The notes under the pieces: generated by a model
Told to the model about the DNA's origin: nothing
What the model saw: only the letters and a program-made list of their open reading frames with translations
The model's database searches: none
NCBI RefSeq assembly: GCF_051846915.1
Contig: NZ_JBPYCR010000012.1
Span: 20,933-84,932 of the forward strand
Length of the DNA stretch: 64,000 nt
Reading direction: 5' to 3'
Origin: JBPYCR01 sp051846915
GTDB lineage: Bacteria; Bacillota; Bacilli; Bacillales; Amphibacillaceae
Position numbers and translations under genes: made by a program
Shown here: positions 26,758 through 36,147 of the stretch, piece after piece
Layout: each line of letters begins with the position of its first letter
How positions within the stretch are numbered: the stretch's first letter is position 1

Positions 26758-28350
26758 TTACATATATAAAGGCATGTAATAGAAAACAAAAGTGACTACA
26801 ATCATGAACAACCCGGCAATAATTAATAGAGCTGGATACTTTCTTGTTCGACGAATTTCTGCCGGATCCTTTTCTTCTTCGGGAAGGACTAATAATTTTT
26901 CTCTATATGCCAACTCAGCTTCTGTTGGTTTTGTTAATAAAGATCCGATTATTAAAGCGGCAAGAGAACAAATTCCTCCAAACACGGCAGAATTCAAGTA
27001 TACCGGCAAATTTAAGATACCAGCCAATTTTAATAACTCTGTCGCAAGAACACCTACTGTACCAGCAACGATACTCCAAAAGGCCCCAACTTTAGTGACT
27101 CTCTTCCATAAAACACTAGCAAAAGCAACTGGTCCCCATGATGCAGCAAACAAAGTAGCGGCAAATACAGAAATCCAAAAAATAGCCGGTGGCTGCCAAA
27201 GTGTAATAACTAAGGTGACTGCAGCGACCAATATCATCATAAATCTACTTATTTTCAATAATTTTTCATCAGACATGGACGTGCTTCGAAATAAATCTTT
27301 CGAAATACTATTTCCGATTAACTGTAAAAAGGTTGAACTAGATGACAATGCAGCTGCCAAAATACCACTAACCGCAATAACTCCTATCCATGTCGGAATT
27401 AAATTCATTGCCGCCCAAATAAATACTCTTTCTGAAGGCTCAATTCCCGGGTTAACAACATTAACCGTAAGCATTGTAATATGAAGAAATAAGTAGATCA
27501 ATGCCAAAAAGATAGTAGAAAGCACAGATGAACGTAGTGCCACATGTTCACTTTTTGCCATTAAATAACGGCTCGTTTGCCATGGACTCACGGCAATAAC
27601 AAATCCCCAAACAAGTCCAATAATAATAACATAAAGCAAAATATCGAGGGACGAACCCATATATGCCCCTTCACCTGTGATCCCGTGCCATGCCATAATA
27701 TTGGGTTTCTCAGACAGCTTTGATGCATTAATAATCGCTTCGGGCACACCACCTGCAGCTTTTAAAATATAAGGGATGGATAGAAAGGTAGCGATAGTAA
27801 AAACGAAAAACATAATCGTATCCGTAATTAATACCCCTTTAGCCCCTGCAGAAAAGGTAATGACCGTAAAAATAACCGTAATCAAAATGAGTGCAAAGGT
27901 ATAATCCATTCCGGTAATTTCTGATAATAATAAGCCAGCTCCCTGAGTTACTGCGACCAAGTACGCGGTAATCCCAATAATCAAAGTAACTGCCGCCAAT
28001 TGCCTAATGCCTTTGGATTGAAAGCGGTCCCCAAAATACTCAGGCAATGTTAATGCTTTACTTCTGCGCAAATACCTACCGAAAAACATAACGCCTGTAA
28101 TATAACCAGGCAAAACAAAGATAGACATAATGAGCATCGGTAATCCATAACCATCATATGAAAAGGCAGAGTCACCCATGAAAGCTACGGTACTTAAATA
28201 GGAAGCGACCAATGACCCAACTATTAATAATGTTGGGGCATTCCTTCCTGATACATAATAGTCTTCCAAGTTTTTAACTTTTTTTGAAACCATCAAGCCT
28301 ACTAACATATATATTGCAAAAGATACCAACGCACCAACCGTATAAATCAT
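26758..28350 (-). CDS. Sodium:solute symporter (SSF) family protein
   Basis: 530 residues and about 13 membrane helices, SSF type. N-terminal EDYYVSGRNAP motif near residue 27 and LEYF-type LPEYFGDRFQSKGIRQLAAV near 100 are characteristic; the AAALSSSSTFLQLIGNSISKD segment near 335 holds the conserved Na+-site serines. ATG 28350 has GGAGG in good position; the in-frame GTG at 28365 overlaps that site. Upstream are a 33-residue accessory peptide and an FAD amine oxidase, which together suggest uptake and oxidation of an amine or amino acid. Confidence 0.9.
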   Translation of the reverse strand: MIYTVGALVSFAIYMLVGLMVSKKVKNLEDYYVSGRNAPTLLIVGSLVASYLSTVAFMGDSAFSYDGYGLPMLIMSIFVLPGYITGVMFFGRYLRRSKALTLPEYFGDRFQSKGIRQLAAVTLIIGITAYLVAVTQGAGLLLSEITGMDYTFALILITVIFTVITFSAGAKGVLITDTIMFFVFTIATFLSIPYILKAAGGVPEAIINASKLSEKPNIMAWHGITGEGAYMGSSLDILLYVIIIGLVWGFVIAVSPWQTSRYLMAKSEHVALRSSVLSTIFLALIYLFLHITMLTVNVVNPGIEPSERVFIWAAMNLIPTWIGVIAVSGILAAALSSSSTFLQLIGNSISKDLFRSTSMSDEKLLKISRFMMILVAAVTLVITLWQPPAIFWISVFAATLFAASWGPVAFASVLWKRVTKVGAFWSIVAGTVGVLATELLKLAGILNLPVYLNSAVFGGICSLAALIIGSLLTKPTEAELAYREKLLVLPEEEKDPAEIRRTRKYPALLIIAGLFMIVVTFVFYYMPLYM

Positions 28351-28373
28351 AAAAAAATCCTCCACACTGAAAT

Positions 28374-28475
28374 TTATTGTTTATATACATTGTCTATAAA
28401 AATCTTAGTCATAATACCAGTAAGTGCAATAACACCACCAAAAAACACGGTGAAAAGCAGTTCACCAATGGCCAT
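28374..28475 (-). CDS. Symporter small accessory protein (33 residues)
   Basis: Tiny gene directly upstream (23 nt) of the SSF symporter gene, with AAAGGGG 8 nt before its ATG. The peptide begins MAIGELLFTVFFGGVIALTG, a single membrane helix, and ends in a charged FIDNVYKQ tail. Small one-helix proteins encoded just before SSF transporters form a known accessory family, and position and topology match. It probably assembles with the symporter in the membrane. Confidence 0.8.
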   Translation of the reverse strand: MAIGELLFTVFFGGVIALTGIMTKIFIDNVYKQ

Positions 28476-28532
28476 TTTAAAACCCCTTTCTAAGCCTGTC
28501 TTCTATACATACCTATTACTTACAAGTTTCAC

Positions 28533-29801
28533 CTAGCTTAATTTATCCATCATCCGAAAATATAGGTTTGCTGCAGTTACAAGTAGTTTTTTCTGTTGAT
28601 ACAACGGAACCGTACGTAACGGAGTTTCTTCAAATACCGTATTGATTCGATCTTCTTGTACGATGCATTTTGCAAGCATTTTACCATGCAATGTTGATTG
28701 TGCAGCTCCGTGACCCGTGTACCCAACTGAATAATAGGCTCCATCGGAAGTTCGTCCAATAACCGGAAATTTATCTACTGTAGCCCCGATGATACCGCCC
28801 CAGAAATAATCTATTCTCGTACCTTTTAATTGTGGAAAAGCTGAAGTCAATAGCATGATTAACTCTTCTTTAAATTTCGGCTTTGCCGGATATCCAATCC
28901 CTGACCCTCCGAATATAATGCGGTTATCAGGTGTTCTTCTAAAATAGTTCGTTAAATTTATTGTGTCATATAAATTACGATTATTTGGAATAAGCTCTTT
29001 CACAAAACGTTCGTCTAAAGGCTGTGTAGCAATAACGAAACTGGCTAATGGAAAGATACCTTTATGCAATTCTTTTGTTATTTTTCCGGAATAACCATCT
29101 GTTGCATAGATGAGCTCTTTAGCATGAACTTCCCCTTTTGCCGTTTTAACGATAAAAGTCGTACCTTCTTTTTGAATATGAAGTGCTTTTGAATTCTCGA
29201 AAATTCGTGCCCCATTTTCATATGCCACTTCCGCCAGACCACGCACATAATTTAATGGGTGGAATTGATAGCTTAATGGGTCAAGATATGCCGATTTAAA
29301 GTAATCTGAATTTAATTCCTCTTGAATAGCATTCCCTGTCAGCACATGAACTTCACGATTAAAATGCTTCTGAATCAATTCCTGAGACTTCGCAAAATCT
29401 TTTGCTTTAGAAGCTTTTCTTGATAAACCTAAATGACCGCATTGCCTTACTTCACAATCGATTTGATGCTTTTCAGCAATAGCTCTTACTGCTTCATTAC
29501 TATCTAAAGCATATTGATCCAATTTCTTTGCTTCTTCCAAACCGAATTTTTTTATTAATTCAGCTGGCGAAAGCTTATAACCGGTATTTAACATGCCACC
29601 ATTTCTTCCACTTGCTCCCCAGCCTATTGTATGTTCCTCAAGTACAACGGAGTTAACTCCTCTTTCCTGAAGGTGATAGCTAGACGAAATACCTGTAAAG
29701 CCTCCCCCAATAATGACAACATCTGTATCTATCTTCGTATCCAACTGTGGATATGTTTTATTATACGCTGCGTTTTCTTCCCATAGTGTCACCGTTTCCA
29801 A
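28533..29801 (-). CDS. FAD-dependent amine/amino-acid oxidoreductase (DAO family, PuuB-like)
   Basis: 422-residue flavoenzyme. Rossmann motif VVIIGGGFTGISSSYHLQER near residue 28 with Glu (VLEEHTIGWGASGRNGGML) as the ribose ligand, a DAO middle domain and the C-terminal FAD contact FPVIGRTSDGAYYSVGYTGH near 345. Closest in kind to gamma-glutamylputrescine oxidases and related enzymes that deaminate primary amines. TTG 29801 has GGGG 9 nt upstream; GTG 29807 is also in frame. Cotranscribed with the SSF symporter and its accessory peptide, suggesting oxidation of the imported compound. Confidence 0.88.
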   Translation of the reverse strand: METVTLWEENAAYNKTYPQLDTKIDTDVVIIGGGFTGISSSYHLQERGVNSVVLEEHTIGWGASGRNGGMLNTGYKLSPAELIKKFGLEEAKKLDQYALDSNEAVRAIAEKHQIDCEVRQCGHLGLSRKASKAKDFAKSQELIQKHFNREVHVLTGNAIQEELNSDYFKSAYLDPLSYQFHPLNYVRGLAEVAYENGARIFENSKALHIQKEGTTFIVKTAKGEVHAKELIYATDGYSGKITKELHKGIFPLASFVIATQPLDERFVKELIPNNRNLYDTINLTNYFRRTPDNRIIFGGSGIGYPAKPKFKEELIMLLTSAFPQLKGTRIDYFWGGIIGATVDKFPVIGRTSDGAYYSVGYTGHGAAQSTLHGKMLAKCIVQEDRINTVFEETPLRTVPLYQQKKLLVTAANLYFRMMDKLS

Positions 29802-29948
29802 CTTCACTATCCCCTTTTTTCACAATATAGACATATTTTAAGTAATGGAGTCCACATTATAGCAAGGCCTAATTTCACGAAAGATTACCTTAACCATTGA
29901 GTATACTCCACCCTTTCTTTATAATAAAAATGAGAAAGGTGGTTACTT

Positions 29949-31184
29949 ATGCTGATTGGAAAATTCGCGGAAAAATTCAATGTCAAAACTGACACGATCC
30001 GTTATTACATGGAATTAGGATTGCTTATACCAAAGAAAAAGAATCATTATTACGAATTTGATGCGACTTGTGTGGAAGATATGAAGTGGATTACAGAATT
30101 AAAAAGTTACTATTTTACCTTGCAGGAAATTAATAACATACTTGCCATTAAGAGGGTCACTTCTTTATCCAATAAAGAAGGTGTTGGTTTTTTAATTCAA
30201 ATGCTGGAAGAAAAGAAAAGATCACTTACCGTGGAAGTCGAACACACAAACCAAGCCATCAATGCCATTTCCAATAAAATTACGGAAATTAATAATGAGC
30301 AATATGGTGAGTTGGAAACGACGGGAATGGCTTTTGATTTTATCTCGCTGTTATACTGTCCTACCTGTCAGGAAGCATTGGAGTTACAAAACGTTAATAC
30401 AAAAGGCCAGCGAATAATAACCGGCGATCTGTCGTGTTCTGTCTGTGATTACTCCGCGAAAATTCAGGAAGGTATTGTGATTACAGAACATTTAAACAAG
30501 GATTCCTTCAACCCTTTTTATATTTATGACATTGAAATGCTAAAAACTGTTCAATCTAGTTTTATCAGCATAAGTGAAAAAGCCGGATTATATATTAAAG
30601 AACAGCTTCTCAAACAACCTTTAAAAAACAAAATTATAGTGGAAACGAACGTAGAAACATATGTCTTCTTAAACAAATATGCGGCTGATTTAGATCCGGA
30701 GGCCCGCTATATTTTTACTGGAAGTACCCTTTCAATGCTGAAAATGTTAAAAACAAAAATTGATCAAACCCAACCAGACTTACACGTATTGTATGTCTTA
30801 AACAGTGGTTTGAATTTACCATTTAAACATGGTTCAATTGATTACTTAATCGATAGCTATTCCTTTAACGAATATTCATTATTCCACCGTACATTGCCAA
30901 TGAAACAGCTCAGTCCTTATTTGCACACCAATTCACTAATAGTTGGATGTTATTTTCAATACGAAGAAAAAGCGAAGACATTACTTAAACTAAAAGCATT
31001 ACATCCGAATGGTCACCCGGATAATTTAAAGATAAATTACATGATGGAAAATTTGCAACTTGGAAATTTTCACATGTCAGATAAGGAAAAAGTCGGTCAA
31101 ACAACCGATCCAGGTAAATATATAAAATACCATGTCCCTGGAGAAGCAGCGAAATTTTACAACTACACTGCTCTCCGAAGTTAA
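29949..31184 (+). CDS. MerR-type regulator fused to a zinc ribbon and a methyltransferase-like domain
   Basis: 411 residues in three parts. Residues 1-70 are a MerR DNA-binding domain (IGKFAEKFNVKTDTIRYYME), followed by a coiled coil to about residue 115. Residues 136-170 form a zinc ribbon with CPTC and CSVC knuckles, similar to the Trm112-like ribbon preceding some methyltransferases. Residues 185-400 resemble a class I methyltransferase fold, but I see no clear glycine-rich SAM loop, so it may be a degenerate ligand sensor. It diverges from the FAD oxidase/symporter operon and is its probable regulator. AAAGGTGG precedes the ATG. Confidence 0.75.
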   Translation: MLIGKFAEKFNVKTDTIRYYMELGLLIPKKKNHYYEFDATCVEDMKWITELKSYYFTLQEINNILAIKRVTSLSNKEGVGFLIQMLEEKKRSLTVEVEHTNQAINAISNKITEINNEQYGELETTGMAFDFISLLYCPTCQEALELQNVNTKGQRIITGDLSCSVCDYSAKIQEGIVITEHLNKDSFNPFYIYDIEMLKTVQSSFISISEKAGLYIKEQLLKQPLKNKIIVETNVETYVFLNKYAADLDPEARYIFTGSTLSMLKMLKTKIDQTQPDLHVLYVLNSGLNLPFKHGSIDYLIDSYSFNEYSLFHRTLPMKQLSPYLHTNSLIVGCYFQYEEKAKTLLKLKALHPNGHPDNLKINYMMENLQLGNFHMSDKEKVGQTTDPGKYIKYHVPGEAAKFYNYTALRS

Positions 31185-31208
31185 AAGTGAACATGCAAGT
31201 ATTTCTTC

Positions 31209-31241
31209 AAGTAGCCCTAAATTATGGTCTACTTTTTATTT
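31209..31241. terminator. Terminator between convergent genes
   Basis: AAGTAGCC pairs with GGTCTACTT (one bulge), followed by TTTATTTATTTTT on the plus strand. It separates the MerR fusion from the convergent helicase partner gene. Confidence 0.6.
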
Positions 31242-32207
31242 ATTTTTCTCAATCAATTCACCCGAAAAAAACCCTTTCGTTATTGGATTATAAAAAATGG
31301 TCCATTGCTTTTTATTTCCTTTAAACTCGCTGTTTACGGTATATTCCAAGAGGGGCACAAAATATAGAATAGCATGATGAAGATTAATTTCCAGTTCCCC
31401 ATTTGCCTTATTATAAATTTCCTTCAGTTGCTTGTCGCGCTCCAGTTTAATCGTTTTTGCTTTGGCATAGATTTCCTTTTGCTTATCTTCACTCAATCCC
31501 TTCCGATTCGCACGTTTCGCATTTTCACCAAGAAGTGCATCGTAATAGTTGTTGATTCGCTCGATATCCTTAGCAATTTCCCGTTCATCGGTTTGGTCAC
31601 GTTGATGTTGTTCACTTACTTCCTTCACATGTGTCGTTGCTTTCTGGAGGGCACGATTTATATCAAGCATACCGGGGATTGGATAAGTATGGGTTTCCTT
31701 TTTCTCATACATGATTCTGTTTTGTTCTTGTTTCATTACATCGTCAACTTCATTTGTAAGCAGATTCATCCAGACTTGATTAGCCTTTTCCGTTTTTTCA
31801 TCCGCTACAAAGGCAATAACATATTGAAAAACAGCCCAGACACCGAACACGGTTCTTTCCGTTTCAATCGTCAATCTCCCCTGCTCGTTTTCTAAAAACG
31901 CTGCAATCTTTTTTTCCGGATTGCCAAGTTCCAACCGATCCAGCACGGCATAGCGCATAGCCGTTTTGGCTTCTTCGTTCACAAGGGTTAGCAATTGTTC
32001 CAGTATATAACTTCCAAACGTGACAAATTCAGCATCGGGATTTTCCTGTGCGACTTCAAAATCAAAAGCCAGCTTGAGTTCTGTTTTACTTTGGAAATAA
32101 GGAGCATACGTTTCCGGGATCAGTACATCACATAATGCATATTCGACCGGCATAACCATACCGCCCAGATTTTCAACTGTTTCCGTTACAAATTGTTGTA
32201 ATTGCAT
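31236..32207 (-). CDS. Unrecognised helicase-partner protein
   Basis: 323-residue soluble protein encoded 15 nt after the SNF2 helicase stop, so the two form one unit. Residues 40-75 contain ELKLAFDFEVAQ and AEFVTFGSYILEQLLTLV; a similar hydrophobic FxxxGHPL-like segment occurs in the C-terminal parts of RapA-type helicases, so this may be a detached accessory domain. A charged, coiled-coil-prone section (about residues 185-270) is followed by a compact C-terminus. It is in the same position as YqhG beside YqhH in B. subtilis, but I could not match it to YqhG itself. No catalytic motif is visible. GGGGGGA precedes the ATG. Confidence 0.6.
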   Translation of the reverse strand: MQLQQFVTETVENLGGMVMPVEYALCDVLIPETYAPYFQSKTELKLAFDFEVAQENPDAEFVTFGSYILEQLLTLVNEEAKTAMRYAVLDRLELGNPEKKIAAFLENEQGRLTIETERTVFGVWAVFQYVIAFVADEKTEKANQVWMNLLTNEVDDVMKQEQNRIMYEKKETHTYPIPGMLDINRALQKATTHVKEVSEQHQRDQTDEREIAKDIERINNYYDALLGENAKRANRKGLSEDKQKEIYAKAKTIKLERDKQLKEIYNKANGELEINLHHAILYFVPLLEYTVNSEFKGNKKQWTIFYNPITKGFFSGELIEKNK

Positions 32208-32222
32208 GTGATCCAGTCCCCC

Positions 32223-34259
32223 CTAAAATAATGTATCATCCAAATTTCGCTGTTTAATTAATTTCTCCTTGTTTTCCAGCATCGTCTCACCGATTTCATC
32301 TAACTCTGCTTCAACTTCTTCACTGTTCTCCGCATCAACCCAAGCTTTCATAACCTGCTCAGAAAAGTCATCTTTTTCTTCCATATCACCAAGAATAGCA
32401 TCGACCTCACCGACAACGAGCTCAAACATATTAATTTTGCGGTCAAGCAAATCGAGAATGTAATATTCGATCGTATCTTCCGTGACCAGATTATACACAA
32501 ACACATCTTTTTCTTGACCGATCCTATGAATTCTGCCAATCCGTTGTTCAATGGCCATCGGATTCCAAGGGAGGTCATAATTAATCATGCCATTGCAAAA
32601 CTGTAGGTTCCGCCCTTCCCCGCCAACTTCGGTGCTAACTAACACATCCGCATTTTCACGAAAATATGTGATCTGTTTTTCCTTTTCTATGCGGCGTAAA
32701 CCCCCATGGAATTCAGCAACGTTAAAACCGCTATCTTTCAGGAAGTCACTCAAATACCGCTGGGTGGAAGTAAATTTAGTAAAAACAATCATTTTCCCGT
32801 CAAAGTTTTGCAAAATAGTTGCCACTTCTTTTGCCTTTTCATTCCCTGCGTCACCATCAGCAACGATCGCCCGTGCCTCATCTAAAAATCGTTTTATTGC
32901 TTTTCGGTCAAAAGCGGATAATTTTTCATTCGTCACTAGCCCTTCCAGCGACGGGATGACTGCCGTAATCGTGCTGCCGATTTGTTCCTGTAATTTTTTC
33001 AGTCTGAAACGGTTTAACACACTATGCTGCCGTTCATAGTTGTTGCGAATATATGTACTCAAATGGTTATACAACACCTTTTCCCGCTCCGGAACCTGTA
33101 CCGTTTTCGTATACGCTGTTCGTTTGGTGAACGTTACATCCACATTGCTTCGTTTGTTGCGTATCATCACATCTGCCAATAATTGTTTCAGCCTGTCCAC
33201 ATTTTTTGCTTCAATGCCTTCTTTTCCATCCACAAAATTCTTCCGAAAATAGCTATAGGTGCTTAACTGCCCCGGCTTTAAAAGAGTAATTAGATTGTAC
33301 AGTTCCTCCAGATGATTTTGTACCGGGGTTGCGGTCAAAAGAAAAATATATTTTTTATTAATCGCATTAACAAATTGCCATTTTTGTGTTCGCCTATTTT
33401 TCAAGTGATGGGCTTCATCCACAATGACCAAATCATAATACTGTTCGCTAATCGCCGTACGATGATTTTTCCGTTTCGCAGTATCGATGGAAGCAATGAC
33501 TTTTTGATAATGCCCCCAAGCAGCATCTCCCATTTTTTTAAACTCGGGATGATCGGCGCGTACGAAGTCCTGATTAAACTTTCTTTTCATCTCGTTTTCC
33601 CATTGCTGAACAAGCGATGGCGGAACTAATATCAAAATTCGCCGAGCGAGACCACGCATTATATATTCGAGCATGGCCATACCGGCTTCCACTGTTTTCC
33701 CAAGTCCAACTTCATCACTAAGCATCACCCGGCCTTTAAAGCGACTTAGTACGGCCTTCACTGTTCGATTTTGATATTCAAACGGCTCCATTTCCCGAAT
33801 ATACGGCTGACAGATCAACTGATTATCGTCCGGATTCAATTGAAATTTTTCTGCAGATTGATAGAGTTGAAACCACGCATCTTTATGATTCATAAATCCG
33901 GATAGTTCCCGAAGCACAGCGTCCGCATGTTCTCGGTTATGCAATTGACCATCCGCTGTCACTGCTTCTTGTGCTTCTACTAGAATTTGTTGCTCCTTCG
34001 TAGAGGTAATCCATAAATAAGCTGCATCATATTTGGCAAAAAAGCCTTTAATTCCCCTGCCCTGCAATAACTTTTCGTCCCAATTAATCGTAAATTTCCT
34101 TTTCATTCCTTGATCATTTTCTATTTCAAATGGCTCATCATTTATACGCAATTGCTGGAAAAATGTACATAGCGCCTCATCCATCTCCATGGCCTGTAGA
34201 TCCATCAATTCTTTATTCAGTTTAAATAGATACCGTTCCATCAGATACACCAACCTCAT
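32223..34259 (-). CDS. SNF2-family DEAD/DEAH-box helicase (RapA/YqhH-like)
   Basis: 678-residue double-stranded DNA translocase. Motif I SDEVGLGKTVEAG near residue 190, motif II VIVDEAHHLKN near 280, motif III LTATPVQNHLEELYN near 310, motif V STEVGGEGRNLQF near 555 and motif VI EQRIGRIHRIGQ near 580. The N-terminal 160 residues are unassigned; a C-terminal acidic tail follows. There is no nuclease or methylase domain. An ATG at 34241 is also in frame with GGTTGGTG upstream. With its partner it makes a compact two-gene module; function could be chromosome remodelling, RNA-polymerase recycling or defence. Confidence 0.88.
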   Translation of the reverse strand: MRLVYLMERYLFKLNKELMDLQAMEMDEALCTFFQQLRINDEPFEIENDQGMKRKFTINWDEKLLQGRGIKGFFAKYDAAYLWITSTKEQQILVEAQEAVTADGQLHNREHADAVLRELSGFMNHKDAWFQLYQSAEKFQLNPDDNQLICQPYIREMEPFEYQNRTVKAVLSRFKGRVMLSDEVGLGKTVEAGMAMLEYIMRGLARRILILVPPSLVQQWENEMKRKFNQDFVRADHPEFKKMGDAAWGHYQKVIASIDTAKRKNHRTAISEQYYDLVIVDEAHHLKNRRTQKWQFVNAINKKYIFLLTATPVQNHLEELYNLITLLKPGQLSTYSYFRKNFVDGKEGIEAKNVDRLKQLLADVMIRNKRSNVDVTFTKRTAYTKTVQVPEREKVLYNHLSTYIRNNYERQHSVLNRFRLKKLQEQIGSTITAVIPSLEGLVTNEKLSAFDRKAIKRFLDEARAIVADGDAGNEKAKEVATILQNFDGKMIVFTKFTSTQRYLSDFLKDSGFNVAEFHGGLRRIEKEKQITYFRENADVLVSTEVGGEGRNLQFCNGMINYDLPWNPMAIEQRIGRIHRIGQEKDVFVYNLVTEDTIEYYILDLLDRKINMFELVVGEVDAILGDMEEKDDFSEQVMKAWVDAENSEEVEAELDEIGETMLENKEKLIKQRNLDDTLF

Positions 34260-34353
34260 TTCTGACTTTCCCCTATTATTATACCATTTGAGTAAAGAGA
34301 TTTCTCCCTACTTCACGTCAGAACTTTATCATTTCCTGGAGTGAAGGCCTCGC

Positions 34354-36147
34354 TCACCCGGCCTCTTCACCAGCAAACTGACTATAATACAGGTCAGCGT
34401 AAAATCCTTTTTGCTGAAGCAAATCTTCGTGTGTGCCTTGCTCGATAACATCCCCCTGGTCCATGACCAAGATATTGTCGGCGTCCTGTATCGTAGAAAG
34501 TCTATGGGCAATAACAAAGCTCGTTCTACCTTCCATTACTTTGTTCATCGCTGCCTGAATATAAGCTTCTGTCCGGGTATCCACACTAGATGTCGCCTCA
34601 TCAAGGATCATGATTGGCGGATCAGCTAATATTGCTCTGGCAATTGTAATCAGCTGTTTTTGTCCTTGGGATATATTGGTGGCATCTTCGTTCAACATCG
34701 TGTCATATCCGTCTGGAAGTGTACGAATAAACTGGTCCGCTCGAACCGTCTTAGCCGCTTCAATCACTTCAGCTTCGGATGCACCGGTTTTTCCATAAGC
34801 AATATTATCTTTAATTGAACCGTTAAAGAGCCATGTATCTTGTAGCACCATACCGAATTGTGCTCGCAGCTTATGTCGTGACATCGACTGAATATCTGTA
34901 CGATCAACGCTAATTGAGCCACTGCTGATTTCATAGAATCGCATCAGTAAGTTAATCAATGTCGTTTTTCCGGCACCGGTTGGTCCAACGATAGCAACCG
35001 TTTGTCCAGGTTTCACATCAATATTCAAGTCATTCATTAACAATGCTTCATCATAACCAAATGCAACATGATTGAACGAAACCGCTCCTTTTGTTTGTGC
35101 GACTTTTCCTGAAGCTGTCTCTAAGACTTCTTCTTCCTCATCAAGCAGCGTAAATACCCGCTCAGCTGCAGCAATTGTCGACTGAATGATATTTGCAATG
35201 TTCGCTGTTTGGTTAATCGGTTGATTAAATTCCCTTGTATACGTGATAAATGCCTGAATATCCCCTATGGAAATTGTCCGCTGGGTGACGAGTATACCAC
35301 CGACAATACTAATTAAAACGTAGCTTAAGTTTCCGATAAACGTCATCACAGGCATAATAATCCCCGAAATAAACTGTGCACGACGTCCTGCCTGAAATAA
35401 TTTTTCGTTTACATCATCAAACTCATGCTGCGCTTTAGCTTCTTGACCAAATGCCTTTACAACCTGATGCCCTGTGTACATTTCCTCAACATGCCCGTTT
35501 AATTTCCCAAGTGTATCTTGTTGGTCGGCAAAATGCTTTTGGGATCTCGTTAAAAAAGGCTTAATGACAAACAAAGATACCGGGATGCTGACAAAAGCAA
35601 TAAGCGTCAATAATGGGCTGATCGTCAACATCATGATTGTAATACCGATTATCATTACCATCGAACGTATAAACTGGGTAATACTTTGTTGCAATGTATT
35701 ACCAATCGTATCGATATCGTTGATTACACGACTTAATGTGTCTCCATGACTGTGACCGTCATAATACTTCAATGGAAGCTTCTTCAACTTAGTGAAAATA
35801 TCTTCCCGTAAATCATAAACGGTATTTTGTGCCACACTTGCCATTAGATATTGTTGAACAAAAGTAAACAGGCTGCTGAACAAGTACAATGCCCCTAGAA
35901 AGAGAAGCATTTTTCCAACGGTAACAAAGTCAATCCCTTCACCGGTACCAGTCAATTGTGCATAAGCACCTTCAAACACTTCTGTTATTGTATCCCCCAT
36001 TACTTTAGGACCTAAAATAGTAAAAAAGGTACTCAAAATAACAGCAAAAAGTACAACAATTAAACGTTTGTTTCGTGGAGCAAGATAACGGAGGAGGCGC
36101 ATTAATATACCCAATGATTTACGTGGTTTTTTGTTTTGTTTACTCAT
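34354..36147 (-). CDS. Heterodimeric ABC exporter subunit (catalytic-glutamate half)
   Basis: 597 residues: six-helix exporter membrane domain (to about 330) and nucleotide-binding domain. Walker A VGPTGAGKTTLIN near 390, Walker B IMILDEATSSVD with the catalytic Glu, and a normal switch His in IAHRLSTIQDAD. The signature motif is NISQGQKQL rather than LSGGQ. This is the same asymmetry as in BmrD/LmrD/TM288-type subunits, whose partner carries the opposite defects. Start overlaps the partner gene by 4 nt (ATGA). Probably exports drugs or lipids. Confidence 0.93.
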   Translation of the reverse strand: MSKQNKKPRKSLGILMRLLRYLAPRNKRLIVVLFAVILSTFFTILGPKVMGDTITEVFEGAYAQLTGTGEGIDFVTVGKMLLFLGALYLFSSLFTFVQQYLMASVAQNTVYDLREDIFTKLKKLPLKYYDGHSHGDTLSRVINDIDTIGNTLQQSITQFIRSMVMIIGITIMMLTISPLLTLIAFVSIPVSLFVIKPFLTRSQKHFADQQDTLGKLNGHVEEMYTGHQVVKAFGQEAKAQHEFDDVNEKLFQAGRRAQFISGIIMPVMTFIGNLSYVLISIVGGILVTQRTISIGDIQAFITYTREFNQPINQTANIANIIQSTIAAAERVFTLLDEEEEVLETASGKVAQTKGAVSFNHVAFGYDEALLMNDLNIDVKPGQTVAIVGPTGAGKTTLINLLMRFYEISSGSISVDRTDIQSMSRHKLRAQFGMVLQDTWLFNGSIKDNIAYGKTGASEAEVIEAAKTVRADQFIRTLPDGYDTMLNEDATNISQGQKQLITIARAILADPPIMILDEATSSVDTRTEAYIQAAMNKVMEGRTSFVIAHRLSTIQDADNILVMDQGDVIEQGTHEDLLQQKGFYADLYYSQFAGEEAG

